Below are positions 51,211 through 59,270 of a stretch of DNA of 64,000 bases, piece after piece. The stretch lies in contig JAPJQV010000004.1 of the NCBI GenBank assembly GCA_030824965.1, forward strand, positions 90,013 through 154,012, given 5' to 3'. The notes beneath the pieces are model-generated. The model did no database searches. It was not told the origin of the DNA and saw only the letters and a list, made by a program, of their open reading frames with translations. The stretch comes from Micavibrio sp. (GTDB lineage: Bacteria; Pseudomonadota; Alphaproteobacteria; Micavibrionales; Micavibrionaceae). Both the position numbers and the translations under genes were made by a program. How positions within the stretch are numbered: the first letter of the stretch is position 1; the number at the start of each line of letters is the position of its first letter.

Positions 51211-52446
51211 ATGCTTCAGCATATCTTGGCCAATCTGTTCCCTCTGCAAATCAATCCCGCCCTGGTCTTCGGCCTTGTGCTGATCATCGGCGTATTTGGC
51301 GGGATATTGGCCAGCCGCATTTCCTGGTTACCCACGATCACCGGTTTTATGCTGGTTGGGCTGGTCATGGGCCCGAGCCTTCTCAATATCCTTAACCCGG
51401 CTTTGCTGCTGACCGCCCGCGGCTTCGTCGACATCGCCCTGGGTCTTATCCTGTTCAAGCTCGGCGGCTCCATCCATCCAAAGGAAATCCTGTCCTCAAA
51501 ACGCACCATGCTGACTTCGGCTTGCGAAGTCATATTGACCTTTGCGCTCGTTTATACTGTTTTGCATTTATTCGGCCTGCCTGAGATCGTTTCACTGCTG
51601 GTCGCGGCGATCTGCGTATCGTCCTCTCCGGCCATTTTAGTCCACGTCGCCAATGAAGTCGGCGCCGCCGGGCCTGTTACCCGCAACGTTAAATCGCTGG
51701 TCGCCTTGAATAACATGATGTCCTTCTTGATCTTTACCGCCATCCTGCCATTCGCGCTCAGGGCCGATGCCTCGCCGCTGGACTCTATCGGCCTTCCTCT
51801 CTATCGCCTGATCGGCTCTCTGGCGCTGGGCACCGCCGTCGCTTTCGCCATTACACGCCTGACCCGGCTTTTAAATGGACAGTCTCTCCATTTCCGCTTT
51901 CCAATTATTGTCAGCGCAATTCTTCTTACCCTGGGCCTGTCTTCGGCTTTCGAAGTTTCTTTCCTGTTCGCCGCGCTGACGCTTGGCGTTGCGACACGCT
52001 GGATGGAACTGAAATACGCGCCATTGGCGCAAACGAATTTCGGCTATGCAGAGGACATTCTCTTCATCATGCTTTTCGTGACGGCCGGGGCAAATCTTCA
52101 TCTCTCAGATATCTGGGCCGCTGGCCTTGTCGCGCCCTGCCTTATCCTCGCTCGCTGCGGCGGCAAATTTATTGGATCATCCTTTACGGCCCGACTATAT
52201 AGATTTGACGCACGGCAAACGACGGCCCGTGGCCTGTTGCTGCTTCCGATGGCAGGTCTTGCCATCGGCCTTGTGCAAACCACAGAGAACTTTATTCCCA
52301 GCATTTCCGCGCAAGTCGCCGCCTTGATTTTTGCAACAGTTGCGGTTCTAGAAACCTTCGGGCCGCCGCTTACAAAAGTGGCATTTGAAATCGCCGATGA
52401 GACGGGCAAGGATCACCCCGCTGAAGGCAATGTAGGAAAGCATTAA
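51211..52446 (+). CDS. CPA2-type cation:proton antiporter (Kef/NapA-like), membrane domain only
   Basis: A 411-residue protein with about 12 hydrophobic helices (for example NPALVFGLVLIIGVFGGILASRISWLPTITGFMLVGLVMG) matching the sodium/hydrogen exchanger family. ATG 51211 is chosen over an in-frame TTG at 51205 because AAGG lies seven bases upstream of it. Unlike KefB/KefC, no C-terminal TrkA-N regulatory domain is present. The ion and stoichiometry are unknown. The typical acidic pair in the middle helix is not obvious by eye, so the transport mechanism is unclear. Confidence 0.82.
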   Translation: MLQHILANLFPLQINPALVFGLVLIIGVFGGILASRISWLPTITGFMLVGLVMGPSLLNILNPALLLTARGFVDIALGLILFKLGGSIHPKEILSSKRTMLTSACEVILTFALVYTVLHLFGLPEIVSLLVAAICVSSSPAILVHVANEVGAAGPVTRNVKSLVALNNMMSFLIFTAILPFALRADASPLDSIGLPLYRLIGSLALGTAVAFAITRLTRLLNGQSLHFRFPIIVSAILLTLGLSSAFEVSFLFAALTLGVATRWMELKYAPLAQTNFGYAEDILFIMLFVTAGANLHLSDIWAAGLVAPCLILARCGGKFIGSSFTARLYRFDARQTTARGLLLLPMAGLAIGLVQTTENFIPSISAQVAALIFATVAVLETFGPPLTKVAFEIADETGKDHPAEGNVGKH

Positions 52447-52697
52447 AAAAATAAATCAAAAAATTTTCTTGCGCGATGCAAAAAATCATGTTGTCATTCT
52501 CGTATGACGTTTCATTGCACCATGATCGAGCAATATAAAAACTCCGTAGCGCTTAATGCCACGGGGCCAAAACCGCTCGCTTTCATGGGTTGATGCAAAA
52601 GTCAGCCCGACCGGAAAGGAAAGGCTGACGATCACGAATTCTCCCATAAAGAACCTGTATAATCCGCTTTTTCTTTCCTGACTTAAGGAGAAGAAAA
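52447..52697. other. intergenic region before the acetyltransferase cluster
   Basis: About 250 bases without a credible gene. The only structure noted is an inverted repeat GTCAGCC (52601-52607) and GGCTGAC (52623-52629) with 15 bases between, not followed by a T run. No RNA gene was recognised. Confidence 0.5.
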
Positions 52698-53222
52698 ATG
52701 AATGATTTGAACAGGGTTGTTACGCGCCGCGCCATGGAATTCGACGCCGTTGCCGTTGTCATGATGGCGCATGCTCTGGCCGAACATCACGGAGATATCG
52801 GCACGCTGCGCCTGAACAACTTTATGCGCGATGCCTGCTCGGAGTTCCCGCGTTGCCATGTCATGGTCATTGAGAACGATGTCGGCCAGATCGTAGGCTT
52901 CGCCGCCGGCTACTTTACCTATACGTTTCATGAAGGCCGTGCCGGATTTGAGATCCAGAATTTCTTCATAAAAGAAGAATGCCGCGGCAAAGGCCTGGGG
53001 AAAGCGCTGATCAACGCCGTTTTTCGTTTTGCAATCAGTTGCGGTTGCCGCCGTGTTTCCGTCGGCGCCGAAGCTGATAACAAAGAGGCCCAGCGTTTTT
53101 ACGAATGCGTTGGGTTTCGCAAGGGCAAAACCGCCGGTGATGTCCAGCGTTTCTATATAGACGAACAAAACTCACAATTATTCAGGGAAAAAGAATATGA
53201 CGAACAAAGATATTTTAATTGA
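52698..53222 (+). CDS. GNAT family N-acetyltransferase 1
   Basis: A 174-residue GNAT. The acetyl-CoA motif A is IKEECRGKGLGKALINAVFRFA, and motif B is ADNKEAQRFYECVGFRKGK. The N-terminal part (NRVVTRRAMEFDAVAVVMMAHALAEHHG) is the usual substrate-binding segment. It is the first of three overlapping GNAT genes on one transcript; its end overlaps the next by 26 bases. The acceptor (amine of protein, sugar, antibiotic or metabolite) is unknown. A ribosome-binding AAGGAGA precedes the ATG. Confidence 0.85.
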   Translation: MNDLNRVVTRRAMEFDAVAVVMMAHALAEHHGDIGTLRLNNFMRDACSEFPRCHVMVIENDVGQIVGFAAGYFTYTFHEGRAGFEIQNFFIKEECRGKGLGKALINAVFRFAISCGCRRVSVGAEADNKEAQRFYECVGFRKGKTAGDVQRFYIDEQNSQLFREKEYDEQRYFN

Positions 53223-53799
53223 TCTGCCGATGCCGATTACTACGCCGCGCTTGATCATCCGGCCCGCCATGCCGGGTGATGGTGCCGCCCTGTATGAAGC
53301 GAAGAAAGAAACATGGGGCATGCTTAACCGCTGGATGATGCCATGGGCAAAAGAGATTGGCACGGAAGAAGACAGCGAAGCGGTCGTCCGTGAAGCTTAT
53401 GCGAAATTCATCTTGCGCGAAGATTTGATGATGATCGGCTTTCGCCGCGAAGATGACGTGCCTGTCGTCTATACGGGATTGCACCGCTTCAACTGGTCGA
53501 TCCGCAAATTCGAAATCGGTTATTGGGTCCGTAGATCCGCGCAAGGCCAAGGCTACGCCACGGAAGCCACGAATGCTTTAACCCGTTATGCTTTCGATGA
53601 GTTAAAGGCAAAACGAGTGCAGATCTCCCACGCAGATGGCAACGACGCCAGCCGCAATGTTATCGAGAAACTGGGTTTCGAAAAAGAGGCTATTCGCCGT
53701 TTCGATACGGAATTGCCAAACGGCGAAATTGTATCGAGCCACGATTATGCGCGTTTTAATACAGACAACCTGCCCCCTTTGGAGGTCACATGGAGTTAG
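53197..53799 (+). CDS. GNAT family N-acetyltransferase 2 (RimJ/RimL-like)
   Basis: A 200-residue GNAT of the RimJ/RimL type, whose members acetylate the N-terminal residue of ribosomal proteins or act on small molecules. The opening TTPRLIIRPAMPGDGAALYEA and motif A WVRRSAQGQGYATEATNALTRYA are characteristic; SHADGNDASRNVIEKLGFEKE is motif B. It overlaps the previous gene by 26 bases and the next by ten, so translation of the three is probably coupled. Substrate unknown. Confidence 0.88.
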   Translation: MTNKDILIDLPMPITTPRLIIRPAMPGDGAALYEAKKETWGMLNRWMMPWAKEIGTEEDSEAVVREAYAKFILREDLMMIGFRREDDVPVVYTGLHRFNWSIRKFEIGYWVRRSAQGQGYATEATNALTRYAFDELKAKRVQISHADGNDASRNVIEKLGFEKEAIRRFDTELPNGEIVSSHDYARFNTDNLPPLEVTWS

Positions 53800-54293
53800 A
53801 TAAAATATATATCCGTCCCTTTCGAAAAAACGAATGGGAAATCTTTAAGGGCAAAAGATTACAAGCCCTTAAAGATATGCCCAATGTTTTTCTGTCGACC
53901 TACGGCGCTGCCGCTGCGCAGCGCGATGAGTTCTGGCAGGAGATGATCAATAGCGATCGGGAAGAAATCTTTGGTCTGTTCGACGGCGAAAGATTGATCG
54001 GCATCACCGGCGTCTTCGAAAACTGGCGCGACAAATCTGGCAGAACCGCGAATTTAGGCATGAGCTATATCGACCCCGGTTATCGCGGGCGCGGCCTGTC
54101 GCGCCTTCTCTATCAGGCACGCATCGACTGGGCGCGCGCCAAGGGTTACGAGAAAATAACGGTAGGCCACCGCGAGGGAAATGAGACCTCGAAAGCGGCC
54201 AACCAGAAATTCGGTTTTGTTTTCTATGAGAAGGAAGAAATAGAATTCCCGGACGGGCGGGCAATGGATTACAGGTATGAGCTAAAATTATAA
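53790..54293 (+). CDS. GNAT family N-acetyltransferase 3
   Basis: A 167-residue GNAT. Motif A is IDPGYRGRGLSRLLYQARIDWA, and motif B is REGNETSKAANQKFGFVFY. The start (MELDKIYIRPFRKNEWEIFKGKRLQALK) overlaps the previous gene by ten bases, and the end overlaps the convergent xth gene by six. The substrate is unknown. The three GNATs differ greatly in sequence, so they are not recent duplicates of each other. Confidence 0.87.
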   Translation: MELDKIYIRPFRKNEWEIFKGKRLQALKDMPNVFLSTYGAAAAQRDEFWQEMINSDREEIFGLFDGERLIGITGVFENWRDKSGRTANLGMSYIDPGYRGRGLSRLLYQARIDWARAKGYEKITVGHREGNETSKAANQKFGFVFYEKEEIEFPDGRAMDYRYELKL

Positions 54294-55079
54294 ATCAAGC
54301 TCCAGCATTACGGGCACATGATCGCTTGTCTGGTCCCAGTCCCGCGCGTCTTTCAGGATGCGATAGGATTTAAGCTTATCTTTCAGCGGCGGCGTAACCC
54401 AGATATGGTCAAGGCGGCGCCCACGGTTTGACGCCTTCCAGTCTTTATTGCGGTATGACCACCACGTATAAAGCTTCTCGGTATCGGGCACGAAATGGCG
54501 GATTGCATCGACCCATTTAAGGGAATTTTGAAAACCGGCAAATTTTTCTACCTCGATCGGTGTATGCGAAACCACTTTCAGAAGCTGTTTATGCGACCAG
54601 ACATCATTCTCGAGCGGCGCGATATTGAAATCACCCACCGCAATGACAGGTTTCTTGGGCGTATAGTGCTCAGCGAACCATGACTTCAGTTCATCGACGA
54701 AATCAAGCTTGTGGCCGAACTTCTCATTTTCATTACGGTCCGGTATGTCCCCGCCTGCCGGAATATATATGTTATGAAGCTCGAATTGCGGGAACTTTAC
54801 CGCAATATGGCGGCAGTCTTCCCGTCCGCAGCGATGATGTATATTCGGCACGGTAAACGGGGTCTTCGACGCAATGCAAACGCCGTTATAGCCCTTCATC
54901 CCTGCCTTGTGGATATGCGGATAGCCGAGTTTCTCAAACACTTCCATCGGGAAATGCTCATCCGGTGTTTTGGTTTCCTGCAAACAAATGATATCCGGCT
55001 TCAATTCTTTTACGACCTTTGCCATCAGCAAAGGCCCGCGTAGACGAACTGAGTTGATATTCCAGGTGACGATTTTCAT
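54288..55079 (-). CDS. xth: exodeoxyribonuclease III
   Basis: A 263-residue exonuclease III/AP endonuclease that repairs abasic sites and trims 3' ends. Catalytic elements are WNINSVRLR, the metal-binding Glu in CLQETKTPDE, VGDFNIAPLENDVW and the final SDHVPVMLEL. RRLDHIWVTPPL is also standard. Length is normal. Its start overlaps the ybaB stop by one base (TGATG), so it is translated with ybaB and dnaX. Confidence 0.96.
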   Translation of the reverse strand: MKIVTWNINSVRLRGPLLMAKVVKELKPDIICLQETKTPDEHFPMEVFEKLGYPHIHKAGMKGYNGVCIASKTPFTVPNIHHRCGREDCRHIAVKFPQFELHNIYIPAGGDIPDRNENEKFGHKLDFVDELKSWFAEHYTPKKPVIAVGDFNIAPLENDVWSHKQLLKVVSHTPIEVEKFAGFQNSLKWVDAIRHFVPDTEKLYTWWSYRNKDWKASNRGRRLDHIWVTPPLKDKLKSYRILKDARDWDQTSDHVPVMLELDL

Positions 55080-55402
55080 CAGAAAGGCAATTTAAAGCCT
55101 GGCGGCAATCCCATGCCACCCATCGCGCCCTTGGTTTCGTCCGCCATTTTGGCATCAGCCTTGGCGCGAGCGTCATTCGACGCAGCCTTGATCAGGTCTT
55201 CGAGCATTTCTTTATCGGTAGCGTCAATAACGGACGGGTCAATCGCGACCGAGCGCACTTCGCCTTTGCAGGTCATGACGATCTTGACCGCGCCCCCACC
55301 GCTTTGGCCTTCGACTTCGATCTCCCCGGCTTTGGCCTGGATCTCTTCCATCTTTTTTTGCATCATTTGGGCCTTAGCCATCATTTGCTGCATATTGAAC
55401 AT
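55079..55402 (-). CDS. ybaB: nucleoid-associated protein YbaB/EbfC
   Basis: A 107-residue DNA-binding protein that forms a tweezer-like dimer. The N-terminal helix with Met- and Gln-rich repeats (MQQMMAKAQMMQKKMEEI) and the conserved EVEGQSGGGAVKIVMTCKGEVRSVAID core match the family. The C-terminal end MGGMGLPPGFKLPF is also typical. It lies three bases after dnaX and overlaps xth by one base; dnaX-ybaB is a widely kept pair. Confidence 0.95.
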   Translation of the reverse strand: MFNMQQMMAKAQMMQKKMEEIQAKAGEIEVEGQSGGGAVKIVMTCKGEVRSVAIDPSVIDATDKEMLEDLIKAASNDARAKADAKMADETKGAMGGMGLPPGFKLPF

Positions 55403-55405
55403 GAT

Positions 55406-57082
55406 TTAAATTTCCTCTTGTTGTTGTTTGATGGAGATAATTTCCGCACCGGGAAATGTATCGAATATTTTGCGGACCAAGGGATCAGCCTTGATGTCCT
55501 CAAGCTCTTGCGCTTTTGCCGCCGAAGCCTGCACAGCCAATGTCGGCTGGCCTTTCTTGGCAGAGATGGACACCATCCAGCGCTGATTTGTAATTTCATT
55601 GAGCTTTTTCAAGAGATCTGATGATAATTTTGGCGGCGCGCCGGCGATAGTCGAAAATTCCAGAACGCCGGCTTCCAGCTTCACCAGCTCGACATACTGG
55701 TAAACATTCGTCGCCAGTATCATCGCGCCGTTTTGCTCCAGTAGCGAAACAACATCCTGCAATGTGCCGAGGTTGTTATTGGCAATCGCCACAGGCTCGT
55801 TTTGCAAAGCGGGCGACGCTTTCACTTGCGCAGATGCACCGGAAACGAACGAGGTAACACCGCCAGAAACCGGCGAAGAACTACTTCTCGCAGACGGCGC
55901 AGATATGCTGCCACCCTCCTGGAGTTTTTTTACCAACGTCGCCGGATCGGGGAGAGTCGATGAATATGCCAGACGGATAACAACCATTTCGGCGGCGGAT
56001 TGCGGGTTCGAAGCATACTGAACCTCTGTCAACCCCTTAAGGAGTATCTGCCAGACGCGCCCAAGGACCGGCATGGTAACGGATGAGGCAATTTTCGCGG
56101 CGCGGTCTCTCTCCTGCGCTGCCATATTCGGCTCAACCGTCTGCGGCGGGGCGGATATCGCCTGAAACTTGCTCATTAAATGCGTGATATCTAGAAGGTC
56201 TTGAATAACGCTCGAAGGATCGGCCCCGGCGCGATAAAGGTCAGCCATCATCCCGAGCGCCTTGGGGCATTCACCTTTGAGGATTTCCTCATAAAGATCG
56301 AGAAGCTTGGAACGATCGGCAAGACCCAGCATATCACGAACCTGCTCGGTCGTGACGGTGCCTCCGGCACCTTGCGCCATAGCCTGGTCGAGAATCGACA
56401 AACCATCCCGAACCGAACCATCAGCGGCACGGGCAATCATTGCGACCGCCTCTTCTTCGATAGAAACTTTTTCCTGTTCAGATACCCAGCCATAATATTT
56501 TGACAATGTCTCGGCATCGACCCGGCGCAGATTGAAACGCTGGCAACGGGACAAAACCGTAACCGGCACTTTGCGGATCTCGGTCGTGGCAAAAATAAAG
56601 ATTACATGCGGCGGCGGCTCTTCCAATGTTTTCAAAAGCGCGTTGAAGGCGTTCTTCGACAGCATATGGACTTCATCAATGATATAGACTTTGTACCGCG
56701 CTTGCGTTGGCGCATAACGAACGCCGTCCAGAATTTCACGAATATCGTCGATGCCTGTTCTGGACGCCGCATCCATCTCCATGACATCCGGATGGCGGTC
56801 TTCCATGATTGCCTTACAGATATCGCAATCATCGGTTGGCCCGGTCGTCGGGCCCGCCTTGCCGTCCGGCCCGACATAATTAAGCGCCCTAGCAATAATC
56901 CGCGCCGTTGTGGTCTTCCCCACACCGCGCACGCCAGTCAACATGTAAGCATGGGCAATACGCCTTGTCTCGATGGCAGTTTTGAGAGTGCGCACCAACG
57001 CATCCTGACCTATCAACTGATCAAAATTCTGCGGACGGTATTTTCGAGCTAAAACGCGGTATTCTTTATGGTTTTCAGACAT
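55406..57082 (-). CDS. dnaX: DNA polymerase III subunits gamma/tau
   Basis: DnaX (558 residues) is the clamp-loader ATPase subunit. Walker A TGVRGVGKTTTARIIARALN and Walker B VYIIDEVHMLSKNAFNALLKTLEEPP are intact, and the sensor region TTEIRKVPVTVLSRCQRF follows. The zinc module is reduced: only the last pair remains (DCDICKAI), where most relatives have four cysteines between ALN and EMDAAS. The C-terminal part (SISAPSARSSSSPVSG linker, then an NRWMVSISAK-containing domain) is the tau-like tail. No poly-A frameshift site is obvious. It is followed by ybaB and xth. Confidence 0.95.
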   Translation of the reverse strand: MSENHKEYRVLARKYRPQNFDQLIGQDALVRTLKTAIETRRIAHAYMLTGVRGVGKTTTARIIARALNYVGPDGKAGPTTGPTDDCDICKAIMEDRHPDVMEMDAASRTGIDDIREILDGVRYAPTQARYKVYIIDEVHMLSKNAFNALLKTLEEPPPHVIFIFATTEIRKVPVTVLSRCQRFNLRRVDAETLSKYYGWVSEQEKVSIEEEAVAMIARAADGSVRDGLSILDQAMAQGAGGTVTTEQVRDMLGLADRSKLLDLYEEILKGECPKALGMMADLYRAGADPSSVIQDLLDITHLMSKFQAISAPPQTVEPNMAAQERDRAAKIASSVTMPVLGRVWQILLKGLTEVQYASNPQSAAEMVVIRLAYSSTLPDPATLVKKLQEGGSISAPSARSSSSPVSGGVTSFVSGASAQVKASPALQNEPVAIANNNLGTLQDVVSLLEQNGAMILATNVYQYVELVKLEAGVLEFSTIAGAPPKLSSDLLKKLNEITNQRWMVSISAKKGQPTLAVQASAAKAQELEDIKADPLVRKIFDTFPGAEIISIKQQQEEI

Positions 57083-57153
57083 GCTCTATACCTAAACCGA
57101 TTCCGGAAGGGTTTCAAACATAATGGCCGTTTAAAAACAGGTTATTGCCATAT

Positions 57154-59079
57154 TTATGGCTCAAGAAGCGGCAGATACATATCCCAGTAATACCGTGATC
57201 CCTGGGTCGTAATATGATTGTTATCCGTATAAACGGCAATCCCTCCTACCTCCATCGGGCACTTGCCTTGCGGACAAAATGTCGTACTTGGATCGACGAT
57301 TTTAAAATGATGACGCGAAGAAAGGAATTCAATTACCGGAGTAATACCTTCCTGCCGTTTTTTATGTGTTTTCAAATCAAATGTGACGTCTTTTGCCGAA
57401 CCGTAATACATTGCGCGGGTGAGATACAGCGGCACATTCTCGACCGAAGCATGCGGCATCTCGATCATAAAAACGATATGTCGACCCTGATCTTCCAATT
57501 TCGTGAAAAGATAATCCAGGTTATCGCGCCATAATGTCGGAGAATTTGTTTTTCCCATTTTATAGCGTTTCGCATAATGAAGATAATGATTGCTCCAATG
57601 TCCAATCAGAATCACCGTTTTAAGCTCAGGATGTTTTTCTAAGAATTCTACAATACCGCGATTGATTTCATTGCAGTCATCGATTGCGATTTCTACATCG
57701 CGGTAGGCGGGAACACAGCTATGGACTCCCATCAAATAGCCGGATTTTCCTAGTTTCTTGGCCGCAATGTCTAATCCGGGAGATGCGGCTTCTGTGTGCG
57801 AATCTCCCCATACCAAAAACGTAGGTGAAGAATCCGTATCGCCAATACGGAAGTTGTAACTACCTTTAATATCCTTGTTTTTTGTATCCTTGATAAGTGG
57901 AAAAGAATCTCCCGTACCTACATTTTCCATTTCTCGAATTTCTTTGGGAAATCTCTGGGGAAAACCATCTTGCTTAACAATCAGTATGCCCACGGCGGCG
58001 AATACCAGTGAAATAGCCGCGGAAAGAGCGAATATTTTTCGACGATTTACCAGCGTCCTATAACGCAAAGGCTGTTCGATATAGCGCCAGGAAACATAAG
58101 ATAGCAATATACAGGCCACTAAAAGTCCGAAACGCCATGCGTCTGTCAATTCAGTCGGCGCGGCGTAAGTGAAAAATACAATGATCGGCCAATGCCACAA
58201 ATAAAGGGAGTAGGAAATTCTGCCGAAAAAAACCGGAATTTTATGACCCAACCATTTGCGCGAAATGCTATCATGTGCCAAACCGCTATAGATAATCAAG
58301 GCAGCACCTATTGTTGGGACAAGAGCCGCTGCTCCCGGGAAAACCGTATCTTCATCATAGAAAAATATGGCATAAACAATCAGCGCAAATCCTGTAATTC
58401 CACATATATTGGCCACCAGCATGTTGCGCGCAGGCGGGACAATAGAAAGCGCCAAAGCTGACCCGATAAGTAATTCCCAAGCCCTAGTGGGTAAAAGATA
58501 GAACAACGCAGCAAGAGAATTTGTATAAACCGCAGCCATCGCAATAGTAAAAGATATGACTAAAGCCAGAATAATAGCCGGCATTACAAGCTTTGGCTTA
58601 AATTTGTGGATACCCATCACAATCAAAGGAAAGAAAATATAAAATTGTTCTTCAACTGCCAGCGACCAGGTGTGAAGAAGTGGAACGGTCAGCGAGTCCG
58701 CTTCGAAGTAGCCAGATTCCTTCCAAAAAATAAAATTTGAGCCGAAAGCCGCAGCAGCCGAAAGGGTTTCACCAAAATAATCAAAATCGCTCGGGAAAAG
58801 CAGGATTGTCGCGGTTAATGTTACAGTCAATAACACGACAAACAGCGCAGGAAAAATCCGCAGGATACGCCGCTCATAGAAGTGTCCAATAGAGAAGCTG
58901 CCGTTCTTCAGACCGCGCATAATAATAGTTGTAATCAGATAGCCGGAAATGACGAAAAATATATCGACGCCTACGAAGCCGCCTGAAAGCAGCGTACCTC
59001 CGAGGTGAAATAGAATGACAGATAAAACCGCTACAGCTCTGAGGCCATCAATGTCAGATCTGTAAGAGAGAGCGTTCAA
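57154..59079 (-). CDS. OafA/YrhL-like acyltransferase with C-terminal SGNH domain
   Basis: A 641-residue membrane enzyme with about ten helices in the first 360 residues; the opening YRSDIDGLRAVAVLSVILFHLG is the Acyl_transf_3 signature. A periplasmic SGNH hydrolase-like domain follows, with FLVWGDSHTEA and TDNNHITTQG as the catalytic Ser and Asp/His blocks. Such proteins O-acetylate lipopolysaccharide, capsule or peptidoglycan sugars. It lies between dnaX and the SRP RNA gene ffs, which are usually neighbours in alphaproteobacteria, so it is likely an insertion. Its sequence is more AT-rich than dnaX. Confidence 0.9.
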   Translation of the reverse strand: MNALSYRSDIDGLRAVAVLSVILFHLGGTLLSGGFVGVDIFFVISGYLITTIIMRGLKNGSFSIGHFYERRILRIFPALFVVLLTVTLTATILLFPSDFDYFGETLSAAAAFGSNFIFWKESGYFEADSLTVPLLHTWSLAVEEQFYIFFPLIVMGIHKFKPKLVMPAIILALVISFTIAMAAVYTNSLAALFYLLPTRAWELLIGSALALSIVPPARNMLVANICGITGFALIVYAIFFYDEDTVFPGAAALVPTIGAALIIYSGLAHDSISRKWLGHKIPVFFGRISYSLYLWHWPIIVFFTYAAPTELTDAWRFGLLVACILLSYVSWRYIEQPLRYRTLVNRRKIFALSAAISLVFAAVGILIVKQDGFPQRFPKEIREMENVGTGDSFPLIKDTKNKDIKGSYNFRIGDTDSSPTFLVWGDSHTEAASPGLDIAAKKLGKSGYLMGVHSCVPAYRDVEIAIDDCNEINRGIVEFLEKHPELKTVILIGHWSNHYLHYAKRYKMGKTNSPTLWRDNLDYLFTKLEDQGRHIVFMIEMPHASVENVPLYLTRAMYYGSAKDVTFDLKTHKKRQEGITPVIEFLSSRHHFKIVDPSTTFCPQGKCPMEVGGIAVYTDNNHITTQGSRYYWDMYLPLLEP

Positions 59080-59130
59080 GAAAACCGCGCCAGTTTGAAA
59101 ATGACTTGTTCGCGCCGTAGAAGCGAAGGT

Positions 59131-59226
59131 GGAAAGCCGGACGCAAAACCCGGAAAAAATTCGGTGCGGCTGCTGCCTCTCGGCCCTGACCGGATTAGCG
59201 ATATTTCCGCCTCTGGCCGACTTTCC
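59131..59226 (-). ncRNA. ffs: signal recognition particle RNA (4.5S type)
   Basis: On the minus strand, positions 59191-59168 carry the SRP RNA core: GGTCAGGGCC, a short loop, then GGCAGCAGCC, which binds the Ffh M domain. The transcript ends are defined by GGAAAGTCGG (59226-59217) pairing with CCGGCTTTCC (59140-59131) with a single G-U pair, giving a closed 96-base hairpin. The RNA pairs with Ffh to target membrane proteins to the translocon. A consensus promoter lies directly upstream. A terminator is not clear. Confidence 0.9.
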
Positions 59227-59233
59227 GAAAAAG

Positions 59234-59262
59234 GATATAACCTATTGGGCTTCAGGAAGCAA
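59234..59262 (-). promoter_or_regulatory. promoter of ffs
   Basis: Minus strand TTGCTT (59257-59262) and TATATC (59234-59239) are separated by exactly 17 bases, and the first base of the predicted SRP RNA follows about seven bases later. This is a strong sigma-70-type match. Confidence 0.8.
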
Positions 59263-59270
59263 ATAGAACG

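Noticed and set aside
52601..52629. Inverted repeat GTCAGCC/GGCTGAC as a terminator
   Set aside because: No T run follows on either strand and the loop is long.
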